Below, piece by piece: positions 1 to 11,403 of a stretch of 64,000 nucleotides of DNA. The notes below the pieces were generated by a model that worked only from the letters and a program-made list of their open reading frames with translations, was not told the DNA's origin and ran no database searches. Position numbers and translations under genes: made by a program. Source of the stretch: Lucinisca nassula. Lineage: Eukaryota > Mollusca > Bivalvia > Lucinida > Lucinidae. Each line of letters opens with the position of its first letter. Position 1 is the first letter of the stretch. The stretch lies in assembly GCA_963580285.1 (NCBI GenBank), contig OY757017.1, positions 115,035,527 through 115,099,526 on the forward strand. Reading direction: 5' to 3'.

Positions 1-286
1 TTAAACTGGAAAATATCTCTGTTATAGATGCCATACAGAATGAGCCGAGACACAGTAATTCCTACAATTGACATGTACACCCAGCAGGCTCAGATCAGTA
101 TGTGCATCCGAACAGCCGGATCAGTAACTTAACTGGCTACCCGATTAAAATATCGATCATTAGCTATCCATAGAGAACACAGACCAAAGACTCTGATCAA
201 ACTGTGCAGGTGCACTGTCTGAGCGGAGGCATCGACGGGCGTACGTCTAAATTGTAGAAATTGCCGTTTCCTGGCTCTAATTTAAG

Positions 287-457
287 AAATAGATCAGCTC
301 TTCTTTGTGATTTGTTGAGTAATAAATCACAGTTTTGAGGTCAGTTGTAAAGTAGACAAATCACGCCCGCTACGCGCTCGTGATTTGTCTACTTTACAAC
401 TGACCTCAAAACTGTGATTTATTACTCAACAAATCACAAAGTAGAGCTGATCTATTT
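287..457. repeat. Long foldback palindrome (hairpin repeat)
   Basis: Two arms of about 79 bases (287-365 and 379-457) are reverse complements with one visible mismatch and a 13-base loop. The arms start AAATAGATCAGCTCT and end CAAATCACG. A degenerate piece of one arm recurs at about 686-722, so this is a dispersed repeat and not a unique site. It is probably a foldback-type MITE; no target duplication could be defined. The first 286 bases of the window contain nothing else recognisable. Confidence 0.8.
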
Positions 458-955
458 CGATTCTAACACGTTGAAAATCGACAATAATGCTGTTGTTTCC
501 TTCAAATTCTCACAACTTTTTGCCATTGTTAAAAGAAATCCCGCTAAAATTATCGACTGAAACACATGTATTTATATCCTTTCTAACGTTTTCGATGCGA
601 GAATATGACGTTACACCGTCTAACGTCAAGGAAATCGACTCGTGACGTCATAAATTTGCAGTTTTAATGACGTCACTCGTCACGCTCTTCTTTGCCGTGA
701 TTTGTTGTAGAATAAAACACAGTTATTTTCCATTGCCTATATAGGCGCGCTGTGTTAGAATTTTGAATAAAATACAACACGTCACACAATGCTTAAGCTA
801 CTGTAGTTCGTCTCCAGTAAAACCAATTTAAGAGATCGAGTCCATCTTTATATTTCGAACAGCTCATGTAGTCATACTAGTCATATTAAGGTTCTACGGT
901 GTATGTTGCAAACAATTGCAAACGCAACAAAGGATTCTCAGAAGATATAACTCAA
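458..955. other. Non-coding stretch
   Basis: No convincing gene is seen. The stretch holds several TGACGTCA-like motifs (around 630-680) and a degenerate piece of the palindrome arm from 287-457. Confidence 0.4.
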
Positions 956-1261
956 ATGACAATATCCAAGGCATGGGTGAGGATGGAATGTAACTCCTTA
1001 AATTCACACTCATGTCGTGAAAATATAGTTCCCAGGCCTTCGCGTACTTGTGGGGGTTTGAAAGTCCATATCACTTCTTCTTCGTATGTCCTAGATATAG
1101 GGATATTAGAAACAGATACTTACCGCAAGATTTACAAAACTATAATACGCGTGGGGAAAGACGATGCTAGCTCAACCGAAAATGAAATAGTATTCACCGA
1201 AGTCCAAGATTTCATACAAAAGAACGGTACCGGTTGCCTAATTAATTCGTGTAGTTTATAA
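956..1261 (+). CDS. Unrecognised short open frame, possible exon
   Basis: An ATG at 956 opens about 101 codons ending in TAA at 1259-1261. The frame is open upstream to about 899 without another ATG. The predicted peptide is mixed in composition, with no low-complexity stretch, signal peptide or membrane segment, and I recognise no family. It could be a chance frame in AT-rich DNA or a terminal exon of a host gene lying to the left. No clear splice acceptor or poly(A) signal was identified. Confidence 0.15.
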   Translation: MTISKAWVRMECNSLNSHSCRENIVPRPSRTCGGLKVHITSSSYVLDIGILETDTYRKIYKTIIRVGKDDASSTENEIVFTEVQDFIQKNGTGCLINSCSL

Positions 1262-1315
1262 TGATAAACATCGGTCAGTTTCTTCTTCGTCTTACCTTTT
1301 CCGCTGAACACGGTA

Positions 1316-1318
<3 letters not shown>

Positions 1319-1400
<82 letters not shown>
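1319..1400. repeat. (TC)n microsatellite
   Basis: About 80 bases of uninterrupted TC dinucleotides. Confidence 0.97.
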
Positions 1401-1403
<3 letters not shown>

Positions 1404-2109
1404 TTAGTTATCCACAGCTATCCATGGCTGGCCCACCGAGGTCTGATGTTAGATGAAATATGGATACGAAAATGACAAGATGGGCTTTAAAGACACACGG
1501 ACACTTTATCCCTAGGCTTATATACATTGTCTAAAACCAAAACGGTGTTGCATCAACATGTCACGTGCTTTTTACATGCCCAAACCATGCCTCAAGTGCC
1601 ATTCAGGAAGGTGGAAAAGTAATACACAGCGTTTTCTTTAACAACAGTAAATGATTTTGAAGATCAAAGATTTCTCTACCTATATACTTAATTGAATCAC
1701 GGAGAATCGGAAACAAATGCGCACTAAACGAATTATTACAAAATATCCAAAAAATTACAACATGTATCAATATCGAACTAATTTTCACCAAAATCGCATT
1801 TGTTATCCAAAGTTTTCAAAATTTCCGTGGAAGTTGGCGGATATCAAGGACTTTTTAAATGTCATTCATGAATTTTTTGTCAATAGATTTATTGCTACTG
1901 CATTAACTTGCCCCGTGCATCAACTATCCTCTGTCTCCCCTACGAAAAACATCAGCTCGCGAGCAACATAAGTGAACCCCGTACTTAACCTTTGTGTTGA
2001 CGGGGACCGGTTAAACCTCAAATCAAACAAACAAATAACCTTTGCTCGTGATCCGATGTTGTTCATAATTCGATAAACGTTAAATAAATTTACCTTTTAT
2101 TATTACTTA
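1401..2109. other. Non-coding stretch with a SINE-A tail remnant
   Basis: No gene is seen. Bases 1990-2040 match the 3' tail of SINE-A (GTTGACGGGGACC, GTTAAACCTCAAATC, then CAAACAAACAAA), so a 5'-truncated copy sits here in plus orientation. Confidence 0.6.
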
Positions 2110-2111
2110 TA

Positions 2112-3950
2112 TACCCGGCAAAAAAGGTCTGCACAACTGGGGTTTATGCCAATTTATTTTACTCAGTTTACATATTACATCAGCTTTTAGCTTACCCTTT
2201 TGGAAACAGTTTGCTTTTAAACAGAATCAAAATCGCACAAGAAATGCTGGGGTTGGCAGTCAAAAATGACAAAATTATCGATTTTAAATGCAATCGTTTA
2301 TTACCTGTCCGTCTGGTTTAAGACGTTTAAACGCGTATAGGACGAAAGGCATTATTTTAATGGGTCTTTGGTTAATTTTGGCAAAATGCTGCTCTTGTTG
2401 TTGCTGCTACTGCGGCTGCAGACGTTGGCTTGTGATGTTCTGTTACCTGGCTTTTGTAATATTGGTGCTGCATGCGATTTTAAGAGTGAACATTTCTGTC
2501 AAAATTCACCATCAAATTTCTTATCCAATTACATGCATGGAATTAAAAGTGCTCACCAGGCCATATACCCAACTGCATTTTTTGCATGATGTTTTAAAGA
2601 TGTTCATCATTTCATTAAATCAATTTTAATTGCCCATTATTAAGCGTTTGGTTACAATGGCGAATGCTAGACCTTTCCGAGCTTTGAGAAAGCTAACTGA
2701 TGAAGAAAGAGCCCGGGCGTTTGGGCGTTTAGAGGCGGGGGCTCATTCGCAAGATGTTGCTTATCAGTTCAACATGCATTGCAGCACTATTGTCAACATT
2801 CGTCAGCGTCATCAAGCAACGGGGGCTGTTTCCAACCGACCCAGATCCGGACGACCGAGAGTTACCACCCATCGTAAAGACCGATACATTGCGGTTACTG
2901 TAGCAAGGCGGCGTTTTGTTGATGGTCCCAGTCTGGAGAGAATGTTGAGACAACAACGGGGGCCTGGCGCACGTCGAATCTCGGTGCAGACAGACAGGAA
3001 CAGAGTTCGAGCCTCGGGGTTCAAATCCAGAAAACCGGCTAGGAAGCCCCAGCTTTCTCAGCGGAACAGGGCTCTACGGCGCCAGTTGTGTGCACCACAT
3101 TGCAGATGGAACCGACGACAGGAACCGACGGCAGTGGTCGGAAGTTCTTTTTTCCGACGAGTCGAGATTTTGTCTTCGGAAGATTGATGGTCGGATCAGA
3201 GTTTGGCGTCGCACTGGGGAGAGGCACCTTGAGTCTAATGCCCTACCAACAACAGCTTACAACGGCGGCTGTGTAATGGTTTGGCAGGTATCAGTTCTAA
3301 TGGCAGAACTGTCCTTGTCGTATTGCCCGGAAACTTGAATGGTCGTCGGTACATTGACGAAATTCTAAGACCTCATGTTGTACCGTATCTCAGACAGATG
3401 GGCCAGAACTCCATCTCCCAGGACGACAATGCGAGACCACATCGTGCCAGGATTGTCGATGCTTTCCTGCAGCAGAATGGTGTGCAGAGACTTGAGTGGC
3501 TACCGATGTCCCCTGACTTGGCGTACATTGAACATTTGTGGGATATTCTTGGTCGGGCTGTAAACAAACGGGTCAATCAACACACAAGACTTCCAGACTT
3601 GCAGAGACTTCTACTCCAAGAATGGGCTACGATTCCTCAGCATCATATACAGAGACTGGTGAATTCCATGAGGAGGAGACTTGGCGAGTGTCGTGAATCT
3701 TGGTGGCTTTTCCCATTATTGATTATTGAGTTACAGTTCAGAAACTGTGAATTTGTCATTTTTGACAACCTACCTCATGTGCCTTCGGAGAAGCATTATT
3801 CCTGACTCAGTGATGATATTCTTGTTTTGATTTCTGTTTATTATCAGGATTGAATTAAATTTTCTTGGGGAGTAATTTTTTTCTGTATATTTATGTTTTA
3901 GGCAAACAGGTCGAAAAAACCACAGTTGTGCAGATCGTTTTTGCCGGGTA
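2112..3950 (+). mobile_element. Tc1/mariner-type DNA transposon, full length, defective
   Basis: Imperfect terminal inverted repeats of about 34 bases lie at 2112-2145 and 3917-3950. Both begin TACCCGGCAAAAA and share TCTGCACAACTG. The element is flanked by TA on each side (2110-2111 and 3951-3952), the target duplication expected for this superfamily. It carries one transposase frame in plus orientation that is broken by frameshifts. A leader of about 545 bases separates the left end from the transposase start, which makes the element (1.84 kb) longer than typical Tc1 elements; that leader may contain an older insertion that I could not resolve. Confidence 0.92.
2657..3723 (+). pseudogene. 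Tc1-type transposase, frameshifted
   Basis: The frame starts at ATG 2657 (MANARPFRALRKLTDEE) with an N-terminal paired-like helix-turn-helix region containing the SNRPRSGRPR linker typical of Tc1 transposases. The frame changes between about 3060 and 3115, where WSEVLFSDESRF appears in another frame, and again near 3285, between VMVW and GISSNGRTVLVVLPGN. Catalytic residues are visible: first Asp at 3156-3158 (LFSDESRF), second at 3425-3427 (QDDNARPH), Glu at 3530-3532 (YIEHLWD). The 34-residue spacing between the last two fits DD34E. At least two frameshifts make it a pseudogene. The exact 3' end is uncertain. Confidence 0.9.
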
Positions 3951-4118
3951 TATTTAGGGAGAAATTACGTGGTTTCAGCAACAATGCAGTAGACTCCAGG
4001 GCGATAATCTTAACACAAATTCCTTATATGATCAGCCAACTGTGCATTTTGTGAGTTATTTTTCTCAAAAACCGCCGTTTTGATTGGAAACCCCCATTTA
4101 AATGCCTTACCGTAGAGT

Positions 4119-4658
4119 AGACCGGGGCTAGTTGGTCCTAAGATTATGATTTGTCTTCAACAGCTGGGGCTAATATCTGTTTCTCAGAACCATTTTGGTA
4201 CTATGTATTTTGTTCAATAATTTGTCGCTGTTTTTCATTCAGAAAATGCCAGGTTCTGATAAATACAAATGCTTTTTCGACGGACCAACTTATCCCGACC
4301 CTAGAGCCTGGTAGATCTTCACAAATGACAGGAGCGTCATTGAATTTAGAAACACCAAATTCACTCATTTGAAAACTTTAGATAATGAGCTTTTAGGAAA
4401 AATATAACATTTGCATGTTATTTGTTACACACAAAAGACAAACAAAGGATTCCAAGTGTGACAGTCACTTTTGTGGTACAAAATGAGTTTTTGTTCTCTA
4501 AAATTTTTGACCTCTTTTTTGATCGCCATCTAATTTTCTTCAGAAAGTGTTTCACGACCAAGCATACCATTGAACCATATCATTTTGCCATGACCCTTCT
4601 CAGTTCAGAGAAATTGCGCTCGGACCAACTTGCCGCACGGACCAACTAGCCCCGGTCT
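4119..4658. mobile_element. 540-bp MITE with 20-bp inverted ends
   Basis: Ends 4119-4138 and 4639-4658 are exact inverted repeats (AGACCGGGGCTAGTTGGTCC). Related GGACCAACTT motifs occur inside at about 4280 and 4622, giving sub-terminal repeats. No transposase frame is present. The target duplication is not clear, so the superfamily is unassigned. Confidence 0.8.
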
Positions 4659-4847
4659 CTTCTTCCCTACATTATTTCTAATCAACAATATGACGAAAAA
4701 TTCTTGTTTAAGGAATAAAATTAAAGAAAACAATTGCACTCAGTTTTCATATTGACAGCTGAACGCCATAACGTCGCAATCGTCCAATCATATTGAAGAG
4801 AATCATTGTTTATTTCGACGCCACTGACGTCACGTGAGTCAATTTGT

Positions 4848-5053
4848 TTAACCCTTTTGTACCAAATGGAATTTTCCTCCTTATATATGGCAGGAGTCCA
4901 TTTCCAAATTTAGGATTGTTAGGTAGTCTTCTGCAAATACATGTAGTTATTATATATAGTGTAGGCCCTGCTCAGCGTTCTGCGGCTTCTGATCTGGGCC
5001 TGCTCTGTTTGCCAAGGTACCCCTTTATGGGTTTCTGGTAATGAATGGGTTAA
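4848..5053. mobile_element. M3-family MITE copy
   Basis: Starts TTAACCCTTTTGTACCAAATGG and ends with GGTAATGAATGGGTTAA, so the ends are inverted and TTAA is repeated at both sides. The interior carries the family's GTAGGCCCTGCTCAGC and TCTGATCTGGGCCTGC hairpin arms. Other copies are at 17075, 31451, 50895, 51733, 54495 and 56156. Confidence 0.8.
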
Positions 5054-6051
5054 CTGAAGTATGAACAACATTGCTTCCCAGTAGTTAAAATAGGGAGTTT
5101 GTGTAAATGCACTGAGAATGAAATTTTATGACGAAATTATTAGTTAACGCGAATTTACAAACTTCACACAGTGACGTACCATACTCCACGTTTTGGTCCT
5201 CGCAATCCATATCGCTGAGAGTTGTTATACTGTCACAGCTTCCTCGATCTGTAAGAAATTACTTAAGAAATGAATTTTAATTTTTCTGCTGTTCATCAAA
5301 GTATGAGCGCAGTCGGTCGCGTGCAAAGTAAATGACCCCCGAGGCGGTTCATGTAAACTTTGCTAGCGACCCGCTGTCGTTCATACTTTTATGAAAAGCA
5401 GAAAAAAATAAAATTATTTTTTTTTATAATTACATTCTTTGCCCCTCATCACTGGGCGAAAAACTGCATACAGGGCAAACTTTTAAAGCTGAAAAACATT
5501 TACGCAAACAGCGGAACAGCGTTGACGTCACCAACGCCCGTATAGAACCATGTTTTAGAATGACGCCACTTGACGTCACTGAAAATCATGTGACTCGATG
5601 CGTTCATGGAAGTATGAACTACATTCTTTCCTACAAGTTTACATTGTTTACATTAGACTTTACCCTGGAAATGTAAATATATGAAAGTAAGCTTTTCAAT
5701 AATGTTCCATTTTAAACAGCACCCGGACAAGAGATTAAAAGGGTCAAGGTTATGCTGACAAAAATAGTGTTGACAGGGACGTTAAACCTCAAACAAACAA
5801 ACAAACGAACACAAAATTTGTACGTGACACTCACTCACCAAGATATATATAAATATAGAACGTTTGGTATCTAAAAGTTGTATGCCCCTGATAAAGGTCA
5901 AGGTCATGTAGAAATCTGTACGAGATATTTGGGTTACCAAGATATATTCACATACCAAATTTAATAAAGAACGCTGACGGAATGACAGAATGCCGAAGGG
6001 ACGAAACAGGGCATTTTTAAGTAAATAAAGCGGCTAAAACTTGGCTTGACA
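5054..6051. other. Non-coding stretch with inverted repeat and SINE-A tail
   Basis: No gene. Bases 5295-5396 form an imperfect inverted repeat (AAAGTATGAGCGCAGTCG against its partner around 5370-5396). Bases 5768-5812 are a 5'-truncated SINE-A tail (GTGTTGACAGGGACGTTAAA then CAAACAAACAAAC) in plus orientation. Confidence 0.55.
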
Positions 6052-6463
6052 ATATGGGTGAAACGATTCATTGAAATCGTATCGTATCGTGATACTTTTG
6101 CTGACGATATGCATATCGTATCGTTGGGCTAATATCGCGATACCTGACGATACGCCCAAAAGTACAATTTCCAAAGAAAATCACAGCTTTATAAACATAT
6201 TTCAAGACCATTTTCATAACAAATTACAAAGATATTAATTGTTACTGTGATACATTGATCACTTCTATGACAAATATGGGTATCTTACAGAGGCTTTGTT
6301 ACACAAGATTGAACTCTGAGATGGTTTTGAGCCAGTTTTCCAAGAGTTTTAAAATTTTGAGCTGTTATTTAAGCATAAAAGTAGTATCGTGATACGTATC
6401 GTATCGTGAGGCAAGTATCGCAATACGTATCGTATCGTTGGGTGACTGTACCGTTACAGCCCT
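6052..6463. mobile_element. hAT-type MITE
   Basis: The termini are related inverted sequences (left ATGGGTGAAACGATT, right complement GGGCTGTAACGG) and are rich in repeated ATCGTATCGTGATAC motifs. Flanks GCTTGACA (6044-6051) and TCTTGACA (6464-6471) match at 7 of 8 bases, consistent with the 8-bp duplication of hAT elements. No transposase frame is present. Confidence 0.75.
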
Positions 6464-7235
6464 TCTTGACAGAAACAAAGCTTTTTATTATTTCGAAAGG
6501 AATGGGTATTCAAGGCATTATTATCTCGATTTGGATAACAGGCGATTCTTAAGATACAAGGCACCAACGTTGAATCAACCTTATTTCAACATTGCTTCAA
6601 TGCTGGAGCGGAACACCCATGAGACGGTGCATTCTTCCATATAAATCAAGGACTTGCTTTTTTTAATAGCGAGCACAGCTCGCGATGCGCGAAGCGCATC
6701 GCGAACGAAGTGAGCTCTACGGTAGAGAATCTGACCATGAAAATTAACATACAGCCCTGCATACTTTAAAGCTTAGATCGATCTGACGATTTTTCTTCCA
6801 TCTGTCTTCCGGAAGTTGTTTAATGGGGCGAAAACGAGGCTGACAGTCTGGTATACCGTGTTTTCAGAACATTCAGATGATGTTCAGAGTTTTACCGAAG
6901 AGAAGTCTAGCATATGACAACAAATGAACAGAAACGGACGTAATAAACAGAATGGACTTGCAAAAACAACAAAAATCCCGAAGTGCTTATTTTTCATTAT
7001 TTCTCCGACCTTTAAATGTTTAGTCCAGCTAGGCACCGCCACATTGAAAGTAATTTTATTGAACTATAAAATACTGTACATAATGAGGTGTACCTAAAAC
7101 AAGCAGCTAGCAAAATGTACTTACAGAAGTATCTGAACAGAATAGAATAGAATAGAGCTTACAACATCTTAGGTAATAAAATGGCTAAATGTGACCAAAT
7201 CAGTGTATGAACATTGATAGATAATACCCACAATA
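6464..7235. other. Non-coding stretch with CpG-rich hairpin
   Basis: No gene. A compact CpG-rich hairpin (GCTCGCGATGCGC with GCGCATCGCGA) lies at about 6680-6710, out of character with its AT-rich surroundings. Confidence 0.5.
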
Positions 7236-7241
7236 ATGCTG

Positions 7242-7297
<56 letters not shown>

Positions 7298-7305
7298 GTC
7301 TGTCT
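7236..7305. repeat. (TCTA)n microsatellite
   Basis: Tandem TATC/TCTA tetranucleotides grading into TCTG. The microsatellite resumes at about 7618-7650 after SINE-A, so the SINE landed inside it. Confidence 0.95.
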
Positions 7306-7306
7306 G

Positions 7307-7617
7307 TTTGTTTTGTTTGATTTGAAGTTTTACGTCCCCGTCAACACTGTAAAGGTCATTTTGGAGATGTTGTTTCCAATTTTGTGGAATTTTTACCCGA
7401 CATTGAGATGAAATGACATCTCAAGCCCTGCCGCCCAATGAAACCAATAGGGTTTATAAGCATGCACGGGCCGACTCGCACTGCTTTGCCTGGGCAGGCT
7501 TACATGTAGATCCCCTAAGCGGTTTACCACCAGTACTCATGTGCGGGTCGGTTTCAGCTCTGCATGGAAGCATCATGCAGCCCATCTTTTTCTTCAAGCC
7601 CCGATGGGCGGGGGCCG
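7307..7617 (-). mobile_element. SINE-A retroposon copy
   Basis: Full-length copy in minus orientation: the (CAAA)n tail is at the left and the GGCCCCCGCCCATCGGGGC start at the right. It sits within a TCTA/TCTG microsatellite, which hides any target duplication. It matches the copies at 16321, 18575, 31862, 41658, 46722 and 47217. Confidence 0.85.
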
Positions 7618-7886
7618 GCTGTCTGTCTATCTATCTATCTGTCTGTCTAATCTTATACTATCCTATCTATCGAATCGTGTTAGCTGAAATAAAGGGAAAG
7701 ATGAGTTTGTACAGTGTTAGTATAGTTAAAAGATAAAAATAGAGATTGGTCTTTAAAGGAGAAGCATGAACCCCCAGGCAAACAGCACTCCTAAACTGGA
7801 CTTTTATTAACATGCGGGTACAGGGGCAACACCCACATAAATGAGCCCTTTTTCAAATAACTGGCTTGATGCACACATGGTAGATC

Positions 7887-8446
7887 TCATACCAGATCTC
7901 CAGGTTTGTCTATGATGAGGGTCGGTAGCAGAGAGCTTCCACTATCTGCAATCTCTCCGTCAGCTGCTTCAATATCGTCTTGGGGCCCCCAAGGCCCTTG
8001 CTTTTCATCTACCTGTATGTCACAGCCAGCCTCGAATGCACTGTTGGAGTGTTTCACATGTCCATACCAATGGAGCCTTCTCTCATTCAGGATAAGGTCA
8101 GGCTTCAATGGACCTGATGGTGACAGTGGCTTGACATTGCAGACCTGTCTGATTATTGACATGCCATTCCGCTGCAGAGACGCTGGAGGTTTGGCTTTAT
8201 CAATGGCCAAGTGTCACTAGCATGGAACACCGCACACTGCGCAAAAGAGCTTTACACACGGCAACGTGTCTTGAACGAGACGTGATGGGAAGAGAGAACT
8301 GGTAGCCGTTCCTTGATTTTCTTCCAGGCTGTTTCACGTGATGTGGTCGAAAGATCACAGCCATCCGTTGTTGAGAGCATGTCTCCTAGGTAGCAAAAGG
8401 AAGCTACCTCACCTCTAGCTTGCCAGGTCCACCTTGGACTTCCCTA
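7887..8446 (-). pseudogene. LINE reverse transcriptase, C-terminal part, decayed
   Basis: Minus-strand reading shows SFCYLGDMLSTTDGCDLSTT and then AWKKIKERLPVL near 8270-8410. Further on (8040-8160) comes RLHWYGHVKHSN, the C-terminal signature (RLRWFGHV) of many non-LTR retrotransposon polyproteins. There are internal stops and frame changes. The upstream part of the same element lies at 10344-11012, separated by an insertion. The clade is not assigned. Confidence 0.8.
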
Positions 8447-10343
8447 TACGGTATCAGACCAAAAAAATATTCTGCAAATTTTAGCATACCCAAAAAATAT
8501 TCCCAAACTATACAGGTATAGACTTGTCTTCTGTGAAGAAAACGTGTTTTCACTAATTGTTGCCCAAATGATTGTATTTGGTAACAAAAGAGCTTAAAAC
8601 AGTTCCTAACAGTATAGCTCTGTAATAACTATAACGCAACTGAATTTTTGTGCAGCAAGGAAAACAAAAACATAATAAAATCAGCTTCTGAGATGGGTGA
8701 TATAATATAATGTGTCAACAACACGCATTAAGCATTTAAAGCCAAAAATACCAAAGATATTTGATAGTCCCCCTACAAAAAAAATATCTGCTAATAGGGA
8801 TGGGTATTGTCAGAATTTTCGTATCACGATATATCGCGATCCGGTTACTGCGTATCACGATACGTATCACGATATATTATGTAGCAATCTGAAACACACT
8901 GGTAATTGGAAAACCACAATATATATGGAAAAGAGAAGGGAGTTTTCATGGGTAAATATCATTTAACCTACTTACAAAACAAAGGTACTTAAAAGTATTG
9001 TCCCAATGTTATGAGGGGAAATAAAGATGCTATCTGAAAGTGCTATTAAATGTTGTATTAGATTGATGGCCTCAGTCACTTTATTTGTGACTGTCATCTT
9101 TTGCAACCTGAAATGTTGCTAGATATCGGTAGTTGGCCATGGTAAAGTATGTTTTGGTTTTCACTCTATTTCACAATCTTGTAAATGCTGGGCAGCTTAC
9201 ACTAAAGTGACGAATACAACAACAACAGCCGCGTGATTCACCGAATTCCTAGCTCAGCCTACCGTATAAATTCGGCTATAAGACGAGGATTTTTCCCTCC
9301 AAAATGACCCCGTCTTATAGCCGAGGTCATGGACTGCAGGCTTTTTTCAGGCAATGTCCGGCGAAGACCAGACATGCAGAAAAAGCCGATCAGTGATTTT
9401 TGAATTGATATAAATCGCCACCCACAAACCACCATTCTGCATGCGATCGGTAAATTTCGTTATCCGACGCTAGCACCCCCATACATGTTTAATGTCATTG
9501 TGTGTATCTCTTTCATAAAAAATGTTTGGAACAGGTAAAAAACCTTTTCTCGATAGCTAAACGGTTGTGAATAGAGGTGGATAGAAAACCAGCGCTTTGC
9601 ACAGCTCCCGAATTATCCCCAAAGGCTTCGTGTCAATAAACAACAGCGTTCGACTTTTCCCGTCCAGCGTCTGCTATTTGGCGCCAAAACATAACCATTC
9701 ATGAGATCATAGAAAAGGCCGTTTTTATTATGCAAATATCTACCGTTAGATATAGCTAATTGTCTGAGGAGCGATTAAATCATGTTCACATTGATTGTGG
9801 ATTAAATTTTGTGATTGGAGGATAAACGCCAATTAGAATCATAACGACCATATTTTCACACCTTATCGACACGCACCGCAGGGTGGCAATTTTATGACAG
9901 GGATTAACAATAGTGTCATACTTGAACCGTAATAAATACACAGATGGTTTGTCTCTGAATTGACAGTGCAGCAATTATTGCGATTTACTTACTGGTCTAG
10001 TTTCACCGTATTTAAGGACTCACAAAGACTGACAGACAAAGCTGTATTTACCGATCAGTTATGAAAGAAAATATGAAAAATGGATAAAAAAAAAAGAAAA
10101 TATCGAAAATATCGGTATTGGCGGACCGTATTGTGATATGATTTTTTTCTGAACTGTATCACGATATACCGATATACCGATAATATCGCACATCACTATC
10201 TGCTAAATGGCCAGACCCATAAAAATACCAGATTCTTCCTACCCCCAAAACCCCCACACAAAAAAATGCTAAAATATACAATTGTGACCCCCCACCCCAC
10301 CAAAATAAATAGTCCCAGCCTATGTAGCAGGCAACGTTCATAG
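8447..10343. mobile_element. Unidentified insertion splitting the LINE
   Basis: Bases 8447-8786 and 10207-10343 interrupt a LINE frame that continues on either side, so they are halves of an inserted segment, itself interrupted by the hAT element at 8795-10198. The halves are A/C-rich with no frame and no recognised ends. Boundaries are set from where LINE-like coding stops and are approximate. Confidence 0.5.
8795..10198. mobile_element. Non-autonomous hAT element, 1.4 kb
   Basis: Termini are TAGGGATGGG on the left and, as complement, TAGTGATGTG on the right. Both lead into repeated CGATAT/TATCGTGATAC sub-terminal motifs. The 8-bp duplication TCTGCTAA is exact at 8787-8794 and 10199-10206, the hallmark of hAT. 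The interior has no transposase frame. It contains a 13-bp inverted repeat (CGGCTATAAGACG and its complement) at about 9271-9325 that may be the end of another element. Confidence 0.88.
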
Positions 10344-11012
10344 TACCCCCCTGGGTCTGCCGTCTAAGGGGCGTGTAGTTCTTTAGCACTGTGTACACCT
10401 GTAATCAGGGTTCTCTGTCAAGCGCATTAGCCCACTGAATTTCTCGTGCTCCCAGAACATGCAGCCATTGCGAAATGTATTGGCCACTCCAGTGTGACAT
10501 ACAAGACATGGGAACTCACCTGGCCTCTGCAGTGGGTCTAGGCCAGTACCACAGATGCATGGGGTCTAGGCCAGTACCATAGACCATGATTTTCATCTTT
10601 CCGACATTATCTCTCAGCCCTTTCTCCTCCATTGCTTCTTTCTTTCCAAGTGAAGCGCCTCCTGGCACTTTCCTCAAGCGATTCAGCTATGATGACAAGG
10701 TCATCGGCATACAGGTCCTCCCAGGGGACTCCAGAGTGGAACTTGTGTGTCATTGCCTTCACTTCTGTTTTTCAAGCACACTGATGAAAAGCAGTGGGCT
10801 GAGAACAGAGCCTTGATGAACCTGGACACGGTTCCCCACATTAGCATACATGTACACCCCTTCGACCGGTTGCAAAATCCAGTTGTCCACCCCAAGTTTG
10901 TAGTGCCAACCAGATAATCTTCCAGGCCCTGGAAGGAGAAGGCATTTAATCAAGTACCCTGGAATCCAGGGTACTTGATTAAATGCCTTCTCCTGGTCTA
11001 TGAAAGTCATGT
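10344..11012 (-). pseudogene. LINE reverse transcriptase, core part, decayed
   Basis: Minus-strand reading gives FIDQEKAF at about 10985-11010, HQGSVLSPLLF near 10800-10830 and the reverse transcriptase active site LYADDLVIIAES (YADD coded at 10700-10711). A zinc-binding segment follows at about 10385-10505 with CLVC, CMFWEH and YRCTQC. The order (RT, zinc segment, then SFCYLGD at 8410) matches one non-LTR polyprotein. Frameshifts and a stop make it a pseudogene. Bases near 10926-10985 are an inverted duplication. Confidence 0.85.
10926..10985. repeat. Perfect palindrome inside the LINE RT
   Basis: GGAGAAGGCATTTAATCAAG ...CCTGGA is followed at once by its reverse complement, ending CTTGATTAAATGCCTTCTCC. 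Arms are about 29 bases with almost no spacer. One arm belongs to the RT coding sequence (QEKAFNQ), so the other is an inverted copy added to the LINE. Confidence 0.9.
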
Positions 11013-11403
11013 AGAGTCTCTTGTTGGCACATTATTGCAGTTGGAAAACTTTATTGAGGAGACTAGGGGATTTGTGTCTTCCAAAACAAAGGAAAACTAA
11101 AAATCAGCACATTTTTTTTTCTGCATCCCAGTATCTAATATATGTTCTTTATTTGTTTGTTTGTTGTTGTTGTTGTTGTTATTTTTTTTCCCAGAAAATA
11201 CATTTGAAAACAAACCATTTGTGGGAATATACAGGAGATGCATTTACCTCTTTCTAGCCTGTAACGGCTTAGAATCAGTGCCCTGATCCAAAATATTCCA
11301 TACTTTTTTGGTTACCACAGCAGACTGAATTAATGTAAATCAGAATTAAAAATGTCAGAAAGCAAAAAATTCAAAGACAACGTCTCCTATCATATTCTTT
11401 ACA
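11013..11403. other. Non-coding stretch
   Basis: Nothing recognisable apart from a short (TTG)n run near 11160-11180. Confidence 0.5.

Noticed and set aside
2288..2629. 113-codon frame with Cys/Leu-rich start
   Set aside because: Lies in the leader of the Tc1 element, low complexity, no similarity recognised.
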